The position numbers were made by a program, and so were the translations under genes. A stretch of DNA of 64,000 bases from Archangium gephyra (GTDB lineage Bacteria; Myxococcota; Myxococcia; Myxococcales; Myxococcaceae). The notes beneath the pieces are model-generated. The model was given only the letters and a program-made list of their open reading frames with translations. It was not told the origin of the DNA and ran no database searches. Where the stretch lies: assembly GCF_001027285.1 (NCBI RefSeq), contig NZ_CP011509.1, positions 5,154,501 to 5,218,500 of the forward strand, in the 5' to 3' direction. Below, in pieces: positions 16,805 to 25,191 of the stretch. How positions within the stretch are numbered: the stretch's first letter is position 1; the number at the start of each line of letters is the position of its first letter.

Positions 16805-17458
16805 TCACTTCCCGCGAGGGGCGGGAGGCTTCTCGCTGATGTCGACGACCACGGGCACCTTCTTCTGCTCGCCGCCCGGTGGGCCGGGGACCACCAGCAC
16901 CCGGTGGAACGTCCCGAGCTTGGAGACCTGGGCGTGGATGTCCTCGAACGTACGGGCCGTGCACGTCCTGTCCTTGGGAATCGCGCTCTGCGCCGCCTTG
17001 ATGATGCGAGCCGCGGGTACCGTCGCGTTCTTGCGCTGGACGACCCAGATGGCGTCGACCTGGTAACGCGCCCCGAGTTGGACGGTGAGCCGGGACTGGG
17101 AGGCGGATGGGGTGGTGACGGTGTCCGCCTGCCATGTCACGCGCGCTTCCGGCCAGCAGAGGGCGTGAAGCCGGTCCTCGAGGAGCCGGGCCGCGACATC
17201 CTGACACTGGATGAAGGGCCTGCTCCCGGTGGCCTCCACGGGGAGATCCGCGAGGAGGCGTTCACGAAGGGCGGCGGGCAGTTCGTCGAGCCCGGAGACC
17301 TGGTCGCGGGAGAACGAGGCGGTGCTCTTGGGTTGGCACTGCTCCCGGATGAAGAAGCGGGTGTCGGCGCGCTGGAGCACTGCCCGGGTGTTGTGCTGCG
17401 GGGTGGTGCAGGCGGCCAGCGAGAGGCTGAAGGCGGCGAGGACGGTGCGGCGGAACAT
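16805..17458 (-). CDS. Lipoprotein with a POTRA-like domain
   Basis: The 217-residue protein has a lipoprotein signal with lipobox LAAC (Cys17). Residues from about 125 to the end follow the pattern of a POTRA domain, as found in BamA/TamA-type proteins: GARYQVDAIWVVQ, then helices with AARIIKAAQSAIPK and FEDIHAQVSKLG, then paired strands FHRVLVVPG and VPVVVDISEKP. No beta-barrel follows. It could be a periplasmic chaperone-like or docking lipoprotein. It follows the HEAT-protein gene by 50 bases on the same strand, so it may belong to the same transcript as the toxin-like gene. Confidence 0.65.
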   Translation of the reverse strand: MFRRTVLAAFSLSLAACTTPQHNTRAVLQRADTRFFIREQCQPKSTASFSRDQVSGLDELPAALRERLLADLPVEATGSRPFIQCQDVAARLLEDRLHALCWPEARVTWQADTVTTPSASQSRLTVQLGARYQVDAIWVVQRKNATVPAARIIKAAQSAIPKDRTCTARTFEDIHAQVSKLGTFHRVLVVPGPPGGEQKKVPVVVDISEKPPAPRGK

Positions 17459-17508
17459 GCGAAGGTTTGTAGCCGACCGGGAGCCCCGGTGCATGTGGAC
17501 AATCGGGG

Positions 17509-18480
17509 CTATTGGACTGGAGGGGGGCGCAGGGCCTGGGCCGCGTCATCGAATACCTTGGCCAGGATGGGTTCCGCCGGACGGTGGGCCAGGAGGAGGT
17601 CGGCGTCCTCGGGACTCCCCACGTACTGCAGCAGGACGGCGGCGCGAATGGCGCAGTTGATCAGCGTGGTGGTTGTCACCAGTGTTCGGGCCAGAGACCG
17701 CAGGTCGGAGCAGGTCTCGGGGGAAAACAAGGGGAGCAGATACTCCCTGTGCCGGAGCAAGAGGGAGAGCAACGCCTGATGGTAGGAGGAACTCGCCCCT
17801 TCCTCCCGCACGGTTGTTTCGAGAAGGACACGGGCCGTGGAGATGAACGAAGGGAGGGTAGGGACCAGTGCAGCGGGTATGTCCTCGGTGAGGACCGAGA
17901 GGACCTCCTCTTTGAGCTCAGGGGGAATCGACATGTCCTGGGCCCATCTGCGGAGCTCTTCTGGTGTCATCTCCAGGAGCATGAGCAGACCGTGCAGGGC
18001 GGTGGGCGCGGTTGGAGTGAGTTGCTCCAGGACCTTGCGGACAGGGGGTAGTAGCTCCAGATGGCGTCTGCGCCAGAGGGCACGCGCCATCGTGCAAAGG
18101 TCCGCGGGGTCCATGGCGCCGACACTGCTTCGTTGCAACTTGCGGATGAGGCTCGATCTAGCACCTGCGTCCTTGAGACGTCCCAGTGCTTGGGTGATGG
18201 CTTCCGCGACGGAGTCTCCGTCGTAATCCCCGCGAGCCTCTTCGCGGACGAGTTGCTGCTCGAGGCGGCGAGCACTGGCGGTACCTCCCAACTCGCCTAG
18301 TCCGAAGGCCGCGGCCTGGCGCACGAGTCCTTCCTCGTCTTCCATCATGGCTTCGAGCAAGGCCCTGGCCCTGCGCGGGCCGGGTTTCAGGACCAGGGCG
18401 CGGGCTTGCTCTTCCTCGCCGAACTTGCACGCCGTGACGAGAGCGTCCTTCCACTGTTCCAGGTCCAGTTCGCGCGACAT
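17509..18480 (-). CDS. HEAT-like helical protein, candidate immunity protein
   Basis: The 323-residue cytoplasmic protein has HEAT-like helical repeats in its N-terminal half (LVRQAAAFGLGELGG; VAEAITQALGRLKD) and an all-helical C-terminal half without named motifs. It starts 17 bases after the stop of the SitA-like toxin gene on the same strand, with GAGGGGG as ribosome-binding site. A gene directly downstream of a polymorphic toxin is the usual place for its immunity protein, so I propose that role by position only. The alternative is an unrelated scaffold protein. Confidence 0.6.
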   Translation of the reverse strand: MSRELDLEQWKDALVTACKFGEEEQARALVLKPGPRRARALLEAMMEDEEGLVRQAAAFGLGELGGTASARRLEQQLVREEARGDYDGDSVAEAITQALGRLKDAGARSSLIRKLQRSSVGAMDPADLCTMARALWRRRHLELLPPVRKVLEQLTPTAPTALHGLLMLLEMTPEELRRWAQDMSIPPELKEEVLSVLTEDIPAALVPTLPSFISTARVLLETTVREEGASSSYHQALLSLLLRHREYLLPLFSPETCSDLRSLARTLVTTTTLINCAIRAAVLLQYVGSPEDADLLLAHRPAEPILAKVFDDAAQALRPPPVQ

Positions 18481-18497
18481 GGCTTGTTCCCCCTCGT

Positions 18498-19994
18498 CTA
18501 TGGGAAGAGCACGCCTGAAGGAACGTGCCGTCTCACCAGGGTTCCATCAAGCAGGTACAATTCATGGATGGCCGTGGCATCCGCGCGGACCATGGAATCA
18601 AAAGCTTCCAGTTCGCGCTTCATGTCTCGTGCATTGGACACGTAGTTGATGTTGTGCCGTACGCCATCGGTTCGAATGGAGGACACGTCGGGTTTGCGGA
18701 AGTGCGTTCCTCTTACAGGACTCGGGTCTTCAACGAGTTTTTTCTGGGCACTGACTTGTGCCTTGTTCTTCCGCAGGTCGGTATGCCCCGCCGCCTCCCT
18801 CGCCGCCAACTCGTCCTCGATGGCTTCGTTGTGCGGCGGGTTCTTCCGAGTATGGGGCTTGCCATAACGGGTAGAGAGCTTGGGGGAGTCCTGGGGGGTG
18901 TTTCCCGCGGTGCTTGTGGAGCACAGGGCAAGGCCGGCGCAGGTTGCGGTGCCCGCGGCTACTCCAGAGACGATGAGGGTTCCATCTGCCACCACCTGGG
19001 CGGTGGATGCGGACTGCCGCAGGATGACGAGCCCCTCGGATGTTACTGGCGGCAGCAGTCGCCAGATTCCACCCTCGGGCACCTGGGGAATGAAGCGAGC
19101 CAGGCCCAAGCTACCCACCGTGACCAATACTCGGAGATAGGTGCCACCCATGGACCTGCCGAAGCGAGCGGAGGCGGCCTCCAATTCCTCGGGTGTGGAG
19201 GCGGTTTCCACCTCTTGATACAGGCGCAGGCAGGCCAGTGCTACCTGTCCTAGCTCCAACAGTCCCACGGCGAGGGAGAGTCGCAGGGTGAGAGTTGCGG
19301 CGAATGCCTTCGAGAACAGCGGTTCGGGCGCCAACCAGGCGGAGAAGTAGATGACGATGGAGAGGCAGATGCTGATGACGAATGCGGGGGATGAGAAGAG
19401 GGCAATGGCGGCCTCTCGGATTCCCTCGGCCACGTAGCGTGTGGAGAGTTGGAGAGCGAGGAAGAGGCGGCTGGAGGCGAGCGATTCTGGGAGAGGCAGC
19501 AGAGGAGGGCCGAAGCGGGAGAGGAACTCCTCGCGCAGGCGCGCTTCCCAGGGGGGCGCGTGGCCGGGGGATGCGTGGTCCGCTCCAGGCACCTCCAGTA
19601 GCCGCAGCCGAGGGCTCCTTTGGGGGGCGAGAGGTGCGAAGGCGTCGAGCAGCGGGCTCACATCATCGAGGCTCAGCAGTTCCAAGAAGGGGTCGGGCGG
19701 ACGAGGGGGGAAGAGCAACTGCCAGCGACCCTGGGGTACCTCGCGGAGGCCCACCGGTAGACGCTTCCCCTGGGAACCTTCACTCGTGAATCCTGCCTCC
19801 TGCTGGACATCCGATTCCTGAGGTGCCCGTGTCTCTCCAGAGCGGGGGAGCACATGCCGAGGAACACTCGATGGGGCCGGAGCCTGATGGGCTTGCCCAT
19901 CGGAGATGTGCACCCGAGAGGTCGCGCATGCGGTGGACAACAAGGTGATGCCAAGGGCCAGGCGCAGGAGCGGCAGCGCGGGTGTTCTCTTCAT
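18498..19994 (-). CDS. SitA-like lipoprotein polymorphic toxin
   Basis: The 498-residue protein has a lipoprotein signal (lipobox around LLSTAC, Cys23) and a Pro-rich region. A hydrophobic middle follows with several membrane-like segments (FVISICLSIVIYFSAWLAPE; AFAATLTLRLSLAVGLLELG; GTLIVSGVAAGTATCAGLAL). The C-terminal domain of about 120 residues contains PHNEAIEDEL, DLRKNKAQV, KPDVSSIRTDG and NINYVS. That tail resembles restriction-endonuclease-fold toxins of polymorphic systems (HN..IE...IRKN..Q...PD). Lipidated toxins with this layout (SitA) are passed between Myxococcus cells by TraAB outer membrane exchange and kill siblings lacking SitI. The ATG overlaps the Nei/Fpg stop by four bases. 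Local GC appears lower than in neighbours. A non-toxic lipoprotein is possible. Confidence 0.6.
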   Translation of the reverse strand: MKRTPALPLLRLALGITLLSTACATSRVHISDGQAHQAPAPSSVPRHVLPRSGETRAPQESDVQQEAGFTSEGSQGKRLPVGLREVPQGRWQLLFPPRPPDPFLELLSLDDVSPLLDAFAPLAPQRSPRLRLLEVPGADHASPGHAPPWEARLREEFLSRFGPPLLPLPESLASSRLFLALQLSTRYVAEGIREAAIALFSSPAFVISICLSIVIYFSAWLAPEPLFSKAFAATLTLRLSLAVGLLELGQVALACLRLYQEVETASTPEELEAASARFGRSMGGTYLRVLVTVGSLGLARFIPQVPEGGIWRLLPPVTSEGLVILRQSASTAQVVADGTLIVSGVAAGTATCAGLALCSTSTAGNTPQDSPKLSTRYGKPHTRKNPPHNEAIEDELAAREAAGHTDLRKNKAQVSAQKKLVEDPSPVRGTHFRKPDVSSIRTDGVRHNINYVSNARDMKRELEAFDSMVRADATAIHELYLLDGTLVRRHVPSGVLFP

Positions 19995-20845
19995 GTCTTG
20001 GGAGCGTGTTCCATCACCTTTCGCCGCGCCACCGACGCAGTGTGTCCGTGCGGCGTCTGGCACCCGGGGCAGAAGAACAGCCCGCGCCCGGCCAGCGTCA
20101 CGCGCGAGATGGGCGTGGCACACCGGGGACATGGTTGTCCCGCGCGATCATAGACGCTGAAGCGATCCTCGCGGCGCTTGCCGGGAGTCTCCCAGGGGGC
20201 CGGAGGCGCATGGGGCGTGACGATGCGCCCGTCGCGCGCCGCGTCCTCCATCAGCAGCCGGAGGGCCTCCCACAAGCGCTCGAAGTCCGCGAGGCGCAGC
20301 TCCGAGGCGGGGCGCAGGGGTGGCAGGCGCGCGAGGAACAGGGCCTCGGCGCGCAGGATGTTGCCCACGCCGGCGATGCGCTCCTGATCCAGCAGCGCGG
20401 CGGCGAGGGGAATCCGTCCCCGGCGGAGGGCCTCGAAGGCCCGGGAGGGCGAGGCGTCCGGGCGCAGCGGATCCTGGCCCAACCGGGAGCGCAGTTGGGC
20501 CTCCTCCTCGGGGCCGAGCAGCTCACAGGCCTGGGGTCCGGCGAGGTGGAGCGTCACCTGGGGAGAAGCGAGCCGCAGCCGGCACGCGGCGGAGGGGGGA
20601 GGGGCCCTGGAGCGGAAGTGCCGCAAGTGGCCGAAGAGGCCCAGGTGGAGGTGCAGCCGCACCCCGCCCTCGAAGAGGTGGAAGAGGTGCTTGCCATGCG
20701 CGTCCACGCTCACGAGCCTCCGTCCCGACAGGTGCCGGGCACCCGCCGAGAAGCGCCCCTGGGGCGAGTCCGCGGTGAAGCTCCGCCCCACGAGCCACTG
20801 TCCGTGAACCCGGGCGATACGATGGAGGATGTTGCCTTCGGGCAT
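19991..20845 (-). CDS. Fpg/Nei-family DNA glycosylase (endonuclease VIII-like)
   Basis: The 284-residue base-excision-repair enzyme starts MPEGN, so after Met removal Pro is the N-terminal nucleophile and Glu the next catalytic residue. It has the H2TH region (DQERIAGVGNILRAEALF) and a C-terminal zinc finger (CPRC ... FFCPGC). These define the Fpg/Nei fold; the MPEGN start and internal motifs look more like Nei than MutM, which I cannot settle. It excises oxidised bases and nicks the strand. The next gene, the toxin-like lipoprotein, starts inside its stop codon. This ties a repair enzyme to a putative nuclease toxin in one transcript. Confidence 0.85.
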   Translation of the reverse strand: MPEGNILHRIARVHGQWLVGRSFTADSPQGRFSAGARHLSGRRLVSVDAHGKHLFHLFEGGVRLHLHLGLFGHLRHFRSRAPPPSAACRLRLASPQVTLHLAGPQACELLGPEEEAQLRSRLGQDPLRPDASPSRAFEALRRGRIPLAAALLDQERIAGVGNILRAEALFLARLPPLRPASELRLADFERLWEALRLLMEDAARDGRIVTPHAPPAPWETPGKRREDRFSVYDRAGQPCPRCATPISRVTLAGRGLFFCPGCQTPHGHTASVARRKVMEHAPKT

Positions 20846-20961
20846 TCCTCCCAGGTAACGCCGGGGGCATGACCTGTCTCGTCGGGCTTCAGGCCTGCCC
20901 GCCCGCCCGGCCGATGGGGGAGGGCCCGGCGAGTGTTCCCCTGGCGGACGTCTGGCGGTGC

Positions 20962-20967
20962 TATGGT
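20962..20967 (+). promoter_or_regulatory. TANNNT -10-like hexamer, 8 nt before ATG
   Basis: TATGGT lies eight bases before the ATG of the CheY-like gene and no Shine-Dalgarno sequence is present, which fits leaderless expression. No convincing -35 is visible. Confidence 0.35.
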
Positions 20968-20975
20968 TGGGAACC

Positions 20976-21359
20976 ATGACGCAGCAGATCCGCGCGCTGG
21001 TGGTGGATGACTCCTTGGCCATGCGGCGCAGTCTCATGTACGCGCTGCAGCGATTGGGCTCGTGGCTCCACACCGACGAGGCGCAGGACGGGGCCGAGGG
21101 CCTCAAGAAGCTCACCCTGGGCCGCTACGATCTCGTGCTGACGGACATCAACATGCCGTTGATGGACGGGCTGAAGCTCATCCGGCACATCCGGCAGACG
21201 GACGCGTACCGCACGGTGCCCATCGTGGTCATCACCACCGAGTCGGCCGTCGAGGACCGGGAGCGTGCCATGGCGCTCGGGGCCAGCGCCTACCTGGTCA
21301 AGCCGGTGCAGTCCAAGGTGGTGCAGGACACGGTGAAGAGCCTGCTGCGGCTGGAGTAG
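20976..21359 (+). CDS. CheY-like single-domain response regulator
   Basis: The 127-residue receiver has acidic residues D11/D12, phospho-acceptor D57 in LTDINMPLMDG, the Thr in ITTES, and Lys in AYLVKPVQ. All positions needed for phosphorylation are kept. It is very similar in style to the receiver at the window start (both have TDINMP and an ITTES/VTTEG loop), so it may serve the same or a sister chemosensory pathway. No kinase gene is adjacent. It is divergent from the Nei/Fpg gene. Confidence 0.88.
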   Translation: MTQQIRALVVDDSLAMRRSLMYALQRLGSWLHTDEAQDGAEGLKKLTLGRYDLVLTDINMPLMDGLKLIRHIRQTDAYRTVPIVVITTESAVEDRERAMALGASAYLVKPVQSKVVQDTVKSLLRLE

Positions 21360-21458
21360 CGGCGGCCGGCCTGGCGGGCGCTCGTCGCCGGGCCAACGTT
21401 GGCTCCGCTCGTGCCTGAACGCCGAGCGTCAGAGGGAGACGGACCCGGGCGTCTGTTG

Positions 21459-21487
21459 TTGCTTGGGGCCGGGCGTCCCACTAAGAC
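21459..21487 (+). promoter_or_regulatory. Sigma70-like promoter of leuS
   Basis: TTGCTT (21459-21464), a 17-base spacer and TAAGAC (21482-21487) lie ten bases before the leuS ATG at 21498. The predicted leader is at most a few bases. The hexamers match the consensus partly, so this is tentative. Confidence 0.35.
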
Positions 21488-21497
21488 GCACCCCGTC

Positions 21498-23996
21498 ATG
21501 GCCATGAACGAGCGTTACGAGCCGCAGGCAATCGAGCAGAAGTGGCAGACCCGGTGGGAAGAGGCGGGAGTGTTCCGGGCGGGCAAGCGCCCCGGGGCTC
21601 CCAAGAAGTACATCCTCGAGATGCTGCCGTACCCCAGCGGGAAGATGCACATGGGGCACGTGCGCAACTACCTCATCGGTGACGTCTACGCGCGCTTCTT
21701 CCAGATGCGGGGCCATGACGTGCTGCACCCCATGGGGTGGGACGCCTTCGGTCTGCCGGCGGAGAACGCGGCCATCAAGGACGGCGTGCACCCGGCGGTG
21801 CGTACCCGCGAGAACATCGACTCCTTCAAGAAGGAGATCCGCTCGCTGGGCTACAGCTACGACTGGACGCGCGAGGTCAACACCAGCGAGCCCGAGTACT
21901 ACCGCTGGAACCAGTGGTTCTTCATCCAGATGCTGGAGCGGGGGCTCGTCTATCGCCGCTTCAGCAAGGTGAACTGGTGCACGGGCTGCATGACGGTCAT
22001 CGCCAACGAGCAGGTGAAGGAAGGCACGTGCGAGCGCTGCGAGTCCCCGGTGGTGGACAAGGAGCTGCCCGAGTGGTCCTTCCGGATCACGAAGTACTCG
22101 CAGGCGCTGCTGGACGGCCTGGACGAGCTGAAGGAGTGGCCCGAGCGCATCACCTCGATGCAGCGCAACTGGATTGGCCGCTCCGAGGGTGTGGAGGCGG
22201 ACTTCAACGTCCAGGGCAGTGACGCGCGCATCCGCGTCTTCACCACGCGCGTGGACACCATCTACGGCTGCACCTACGTGGTGCTGGCGCCGGACCACAA
22301 GCTGGTGGCGCAGGTGACGACGCCCGCGCAGCGCGCCGAGGTGGACGCCTTCGTGAAGAAGATGGCGGCCATCTCCAAGACGGACCGCACGGCCGAGGGC
22401 GCGACGAAGGAAGGCGTCTTCACCGGGGCGCACGCCATCAACCCCTTCACGGGCCAGCCGGTGCCCATCTGGATCGCCAACTTCGTGCTGTCCGACTACG
22501 GCACGGGCGCGGTGATGAGCGTGCCGGCGCACGACGAGCGCGACTTCGACTTCGCGCGCAAGTACGCCCTGCCCATCCAGGTGGTGGTGCAGCCGGCCGC
22601 CGGGGACAAGCTGCCCTCGGGTGACAAGCTGGAGGCGGCGTCCACCGAGGACGGCGTGCTGGTGGACTCGGGCGAGTACTCGGGCCTGCCGTCGGCCGAG
22701 GCGCGCAAGAAGATGGGCGAGAAGCTGCGTGCCGAGGGCCGTGGCGAGCCCAAGGTGACGTACCGCCAGAAGGACTGGGGCTTCAGCCGCCAGCGCTACT
22801 GGGGCACGCCCATCCCCATCGTGTACTGCGAGAAGTGCGACCCGGAGCGCAAGGGCCAGCCCGTGCCGCTGGAGCAGCTGCCGGTGCGCCTGCCGGAGAT
22901 CGACACGCAGACGGTGCTGACGGGCAAGGGCGAGCCGCCGCTGGCCAAGGTGCCCTCGTGGGTGAACACCACGTGCCCCAAGTGCCAGGGCCCGGCGCGG
23001 CGCGAGACGGAGACGATGGACACCTTCGTCGACTCCTGCTGGTACTTCGCGCGCTACCTGTCGCCGCACTACGAGCAGGCGCCCATTGATCCGAAGGAAG
23101 CCCAGCGCTGGCTGCCGGTGGACGTGTACGTGGGTGGCCCCGAGCACGCGGTGATGCACCTGCTGTACTTCCGGTTCTGGACGCGGGTGATGAAGCTGCT
23201 GGGGCTGAGCCCGGTGGACGAGCCCGTGAAGCGCCTGGTGACGCAGGGCATCGTCAACGGCCCGGACGGGCGGAAGATGTCCAAGCGCTGGGGCAACGTG
23301 GTGGCGCCGGCCTCCATCGTGTCCAAGTACGGCGCGGACACCGCGCGCACCTACGTGCTGTTCGCCGGCCCGCCCGAGCGTGACTTCGACTGGTCCGACG
23401 ATCAGGTGGAGGGCGCGTTCCGCTTCCTGAAGCGGGTGTGGACGCTGGCCGTGCAGCACCAGGGGGTGGCCGGGGCCACGCACGCCGGGGCCTACGAGGG
23501 CAAGGCGCTGGAGATCCGCCGCGCGGCGCACAAGTGCCTCAAGCGGGTGGGGGAGGCCATCGAGCGCCTGTCCTTCAACACGGCCATCGCGGGCAGCATG
23601 GAGTACGTGAACGCGCTGTACGCGCTGGGCACGGCGGAGACGCCCGCGGAGAAGGCCGCCATGGCCGAGGCCGTGCGCATCCTGTGCGTGGTGCTGACGC
23701 CGTTCGCCCCGCACCTGGCGGATGAGATCGCCGAGTCCTACGGCGCCAAGGACTTCACCGTCACGCAGGGCTGGCCGGAGTTCGATTCGTCGCTGGTGGT
23801 GGACGACGTGATTCCGTACGCGGTGCAGGTGAATGGCAAGCTGCGCGCGGAGATCCGCGTGGCGGCGGACGCGGCCGAGGCGGACGTGAGGGCCGCGGCC
23901 GAGGCGGACGAGCGGGTGCAGGCGGCCATGGCGGGCAAGACGCTGCGCAAGTTCGTCTTCGTCCCCAAGCGGCTGGTGAACTTCGTCGTCGGCTGA
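21498..23996 (+). CDS. leuS: Leucyl-tRNA synthetase
   Basis: The 832-residue class I synthetase has the HIGH-type motif HMGH at 51-54 (PYPSGKMHMGHVRNY) and the zinc-finger-like CTGC...CERC. The CP1 editing domain shows TTRVDTIYG and GTGAVMSVPAHDERD, and the KMSKS-type motif KMSKR is at 593-597. A C-terminal anticodon-binding and LeuS-specific region ends the protein. It charges tRNA-Leu and hydrolyses misacylated products. The order leuS-(zinc-ribbon gene)-lptE recalls the leuS-lptE-holA order of many Proteobacteria. ATG 21504 is an alternative start; neither has a strong ribosome-binding site. Confidence 0.97.
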   Translation: MAMNERYEPQAIEQKWQTRWEEAGVFRAGKRPGAPKKYILEMLPYPSGKMHMGHVRNYLIGDVYARFFQMRGHDVLHPMGWDAFGLPAENAAIKDGVHPAVRTRENIDSFKKEIRSLGYSYDWTREVNTSEPEYYRWNQWFFIQMLERGLVYRRFSKVNWCTGCMTVIANEQVKEGTCERCESPVVDKELPEWSFRITKYSQALLDGLDELKEWPERITSMQRNWIGRSEGVEADFNVQGSDARIRVFTTRVDTIYGCTYVVLAPDHKLVAQVTTPAQRAEVDAFVKKMAAISKTDRTAEGATKEGVFTGAHAINPFTGQPVPIWIANFVLSDYGTGAVMSVPAHDERDFDFARKYALPIQVVVQPAAGDKLPSGDKLEAASTEDGVLVDSGEYSGLPSAEARKKMGEKLRAEGRGEPKVTYRQKDWGFSRQRYWGTPIPIVYCEKCDPERKGQPVPLEQLPVRLPEIDTQTVLTGKGEPPLAKVPSWVNTTCPKCQGPARRETETMDTFVDSCWYFARYLSPHYEQAPIDPKEAQRWLPVDVYVGGPEHAVMHLLYFRFWTRVMKLLGLSPVDEPVKRLVTQGIVNGPDGRKMSKRWGNVVAPASIVSKYGADTARTYVLFAGPPERDFDWSDDQVEGAFRFLKRVWTLAVQHQGVAGATHAGAYEGKALEIRRAAHKCLKRVGEAIERLSFNTAIAGSMEYVNALYALGTAETPAEKAAMAEAVRILCVVLTPFAPHLADEIAESYGAKDFTVTQGWPEFDSSLVVDDVIPYAVQVNGKLRAEIRVAADAAEADVRAAAEADERVQAAMAGKTLRKFVFVPKRLVNFVVG

Positions 23997-24008
23997 GACG
24001 GGAGCCCG

Positions 24009-24575
24009 GTGCCCACCGAGGTCCTCGTCATGTGCAAGCGGTGCGGCCGTCCCCAACAGGCGGGGGCGGGCCGCTGCGCCGCGTGCGGGGGGGAGCTGCC
24101 CGATGCCCCCTTGCCCTCGCCGGTGGGCGCCACCGCCCCGGAGCGCTTCCTCTCGGCGGAGCTCCCGGGGGGGCGGGTCCTCGCGGGCGAGGGCAACCGC
24201 CTCTCCTTCCGCCCGGGCCCCTCCGCCACGCCCTTCCTCCTCGAGCTGGGCAGCCTGCGCCGGCTCTCCCTGGTGCACCGGCCGCGTTACGAGGCCCTGG
24301 CCCTCACCGCCGCGGCTGTCGTGCTGCTGCCCTTCGTGCCTGGGGCGGGGCCGCGCGTCCTGCTCGGCCTGCTGGCCCTGGTGGGGCTGGCCCTCGCGCT
24401 CTCCACCCGGCGCTACACACTCGTCCTGGAGTCCACCGGCCAAGTGGAGACGCGCTGGGAGCTGGGCACCGTGCGCCGTGGCTCCTCCCAGGAGCAGCGC
24501 CTGCGCTCGGCCTGGCTCACGCTCGCGAACGTGGTGCGCTCCCGAGGCGTGACGGTGCTCGAGCCCCCCGCGTAG
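24009..24575 (+). CDS. Zinc-ribbon membrane protein of unknown function
   Basis: The 188-residue protein starts with a zinc ribbon (CKRCGRPQQAG ... CAAC), followed by a soluble stretch and two hydrophobic segments near residues 97-130 (ALALTAAAVVLLPFVPGAG; RVLLGLLALVGLALALS). It ends with a soluble tail. I recognise no named family. The GTG start follows GGAGC by a few bases and is 12 bases after the leuS stop, so it is probably co-transcribed with leuS. Confidence 0.7.
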   Translation: MPTEVLVMCKRCGRPQQAGAGRCAACGGELPDAPLPSPVGATAPERFLSAELPGGRVLAGEGNRLSFRPGPSATPFLLELGSLRRLSLVHRPRYEALALTAAAVVLLPFVPGAGPRVLLGLLALVGLALALSTRRYTLVLESTGQVETRWELGTVRRGSSQEQRLRSAWLTLANVVRSRGVTVLEPPA

Positions 24576-24604
24576 CCGGCTTCGGACGGCGGCTCCCCTG
24601 GCGC

Positions 24605-24632
24605 TTGACCAGGGGGATCACGCCGCTAGTGT
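24605..24632 (+). promoter_or_regulatory. Sigma70-like promoter directly before lptE
   Basis: TTGACC (24605-24610), a 16-base spacer and TAGTGT (24627-24632) end seven bases before the ATG at 24640. This is the clearest promoter in the window and predicts a transcript beginning at or next to the start codon, without a Shine-Dalgarno leader. Confidence 0.5.
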
Positions 24633-24639
24633 GGGCGCC

Positions 24640-25182
24640 ATGGCCCGCATGCGCGTGATGGGGTGGATTCTCCTGCTGTCGGCCGCCGGGTGCGGCTACC
24701 GCTTCACGTCCCGGGACGCGGGGCTGCCCGAGGGGGTGCGCTCGGTGTGCGCCCCCGTCCTCCGCAACGACACGGCCGAGCCGGGCCTGGAGGTGCTCTT
24801 CACCCGCGTGCTGCGCCAGGAGCTGGTGCGCGCCGGGGTGCTCGGGGGTACGGGGGCCTGCGAGGCCACCCTGCAGGGGGTGGTGCGCAGCGTGGGCAGC
24901 GGGCCCACCGTGATTGCCGAGCCTTCCTTCCAGGGCGACTCGCGGAGCGCGGCCGCGCAGGCGGCGGGCTACCAGGCGTCCGCGGTGGTGCTGCTGCGGC
25001 TCGAGCGGGATGGACGGGTGCTGGCGGAGACGGAGGTCTCCGGTACGGAGGACTTCCTGCCGGGCACGACGAGCGTGTCCGGTGAGGTGCTGCAAGTGGA
25101 GGCCAACCGGCAGGCCGCGCTGCACCGTCTCGCCGAGACGTTGATGCGCGAGGGTTACGACCGGTTGGCCAGCAACTGGTGA
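24640..25182 (+). CDS. lptE: LptE-family LPS-assembly lipoprotein
   Basis: The 180-residue lipoprotein has a short signal and lipobox ending AAGC, followed directly by the LptE hallmark GYRF. The rest follows the family: a strand/helix region with VRSVCAPVLRNDTAEPGLE, LRQELVRAG, and a C-terminal helix (ALHRLAETLMREGYDRLASNW, first 20 or so residues from the end). LptE plugs the LptD barrel and helps place LPS in the outer leaflet. Its place after leuS is the usual one. LptD is not in the window. Upstream GTG 24631 is possible, but the promoter spacing favours 24640. Confidence 0.82.
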   Translation: MARMRVMGWILLLSAAGCGYRFTSRDAGLPEGVRSVCAPVLRNDTAEPGLEVLFTRVLRQELVRAGVLGGTGACEATLQGVVRSVGSGPTVIAEPSFQGDSRSAAAQAAGYQASAVVLLRLERDGRVLAETEVSGTEDFLPGTTSVSGEVLQVEANRQAALHRLAETLMREGYDRLASNW

Positions 25183-25191
25183 AGGGCGCGA

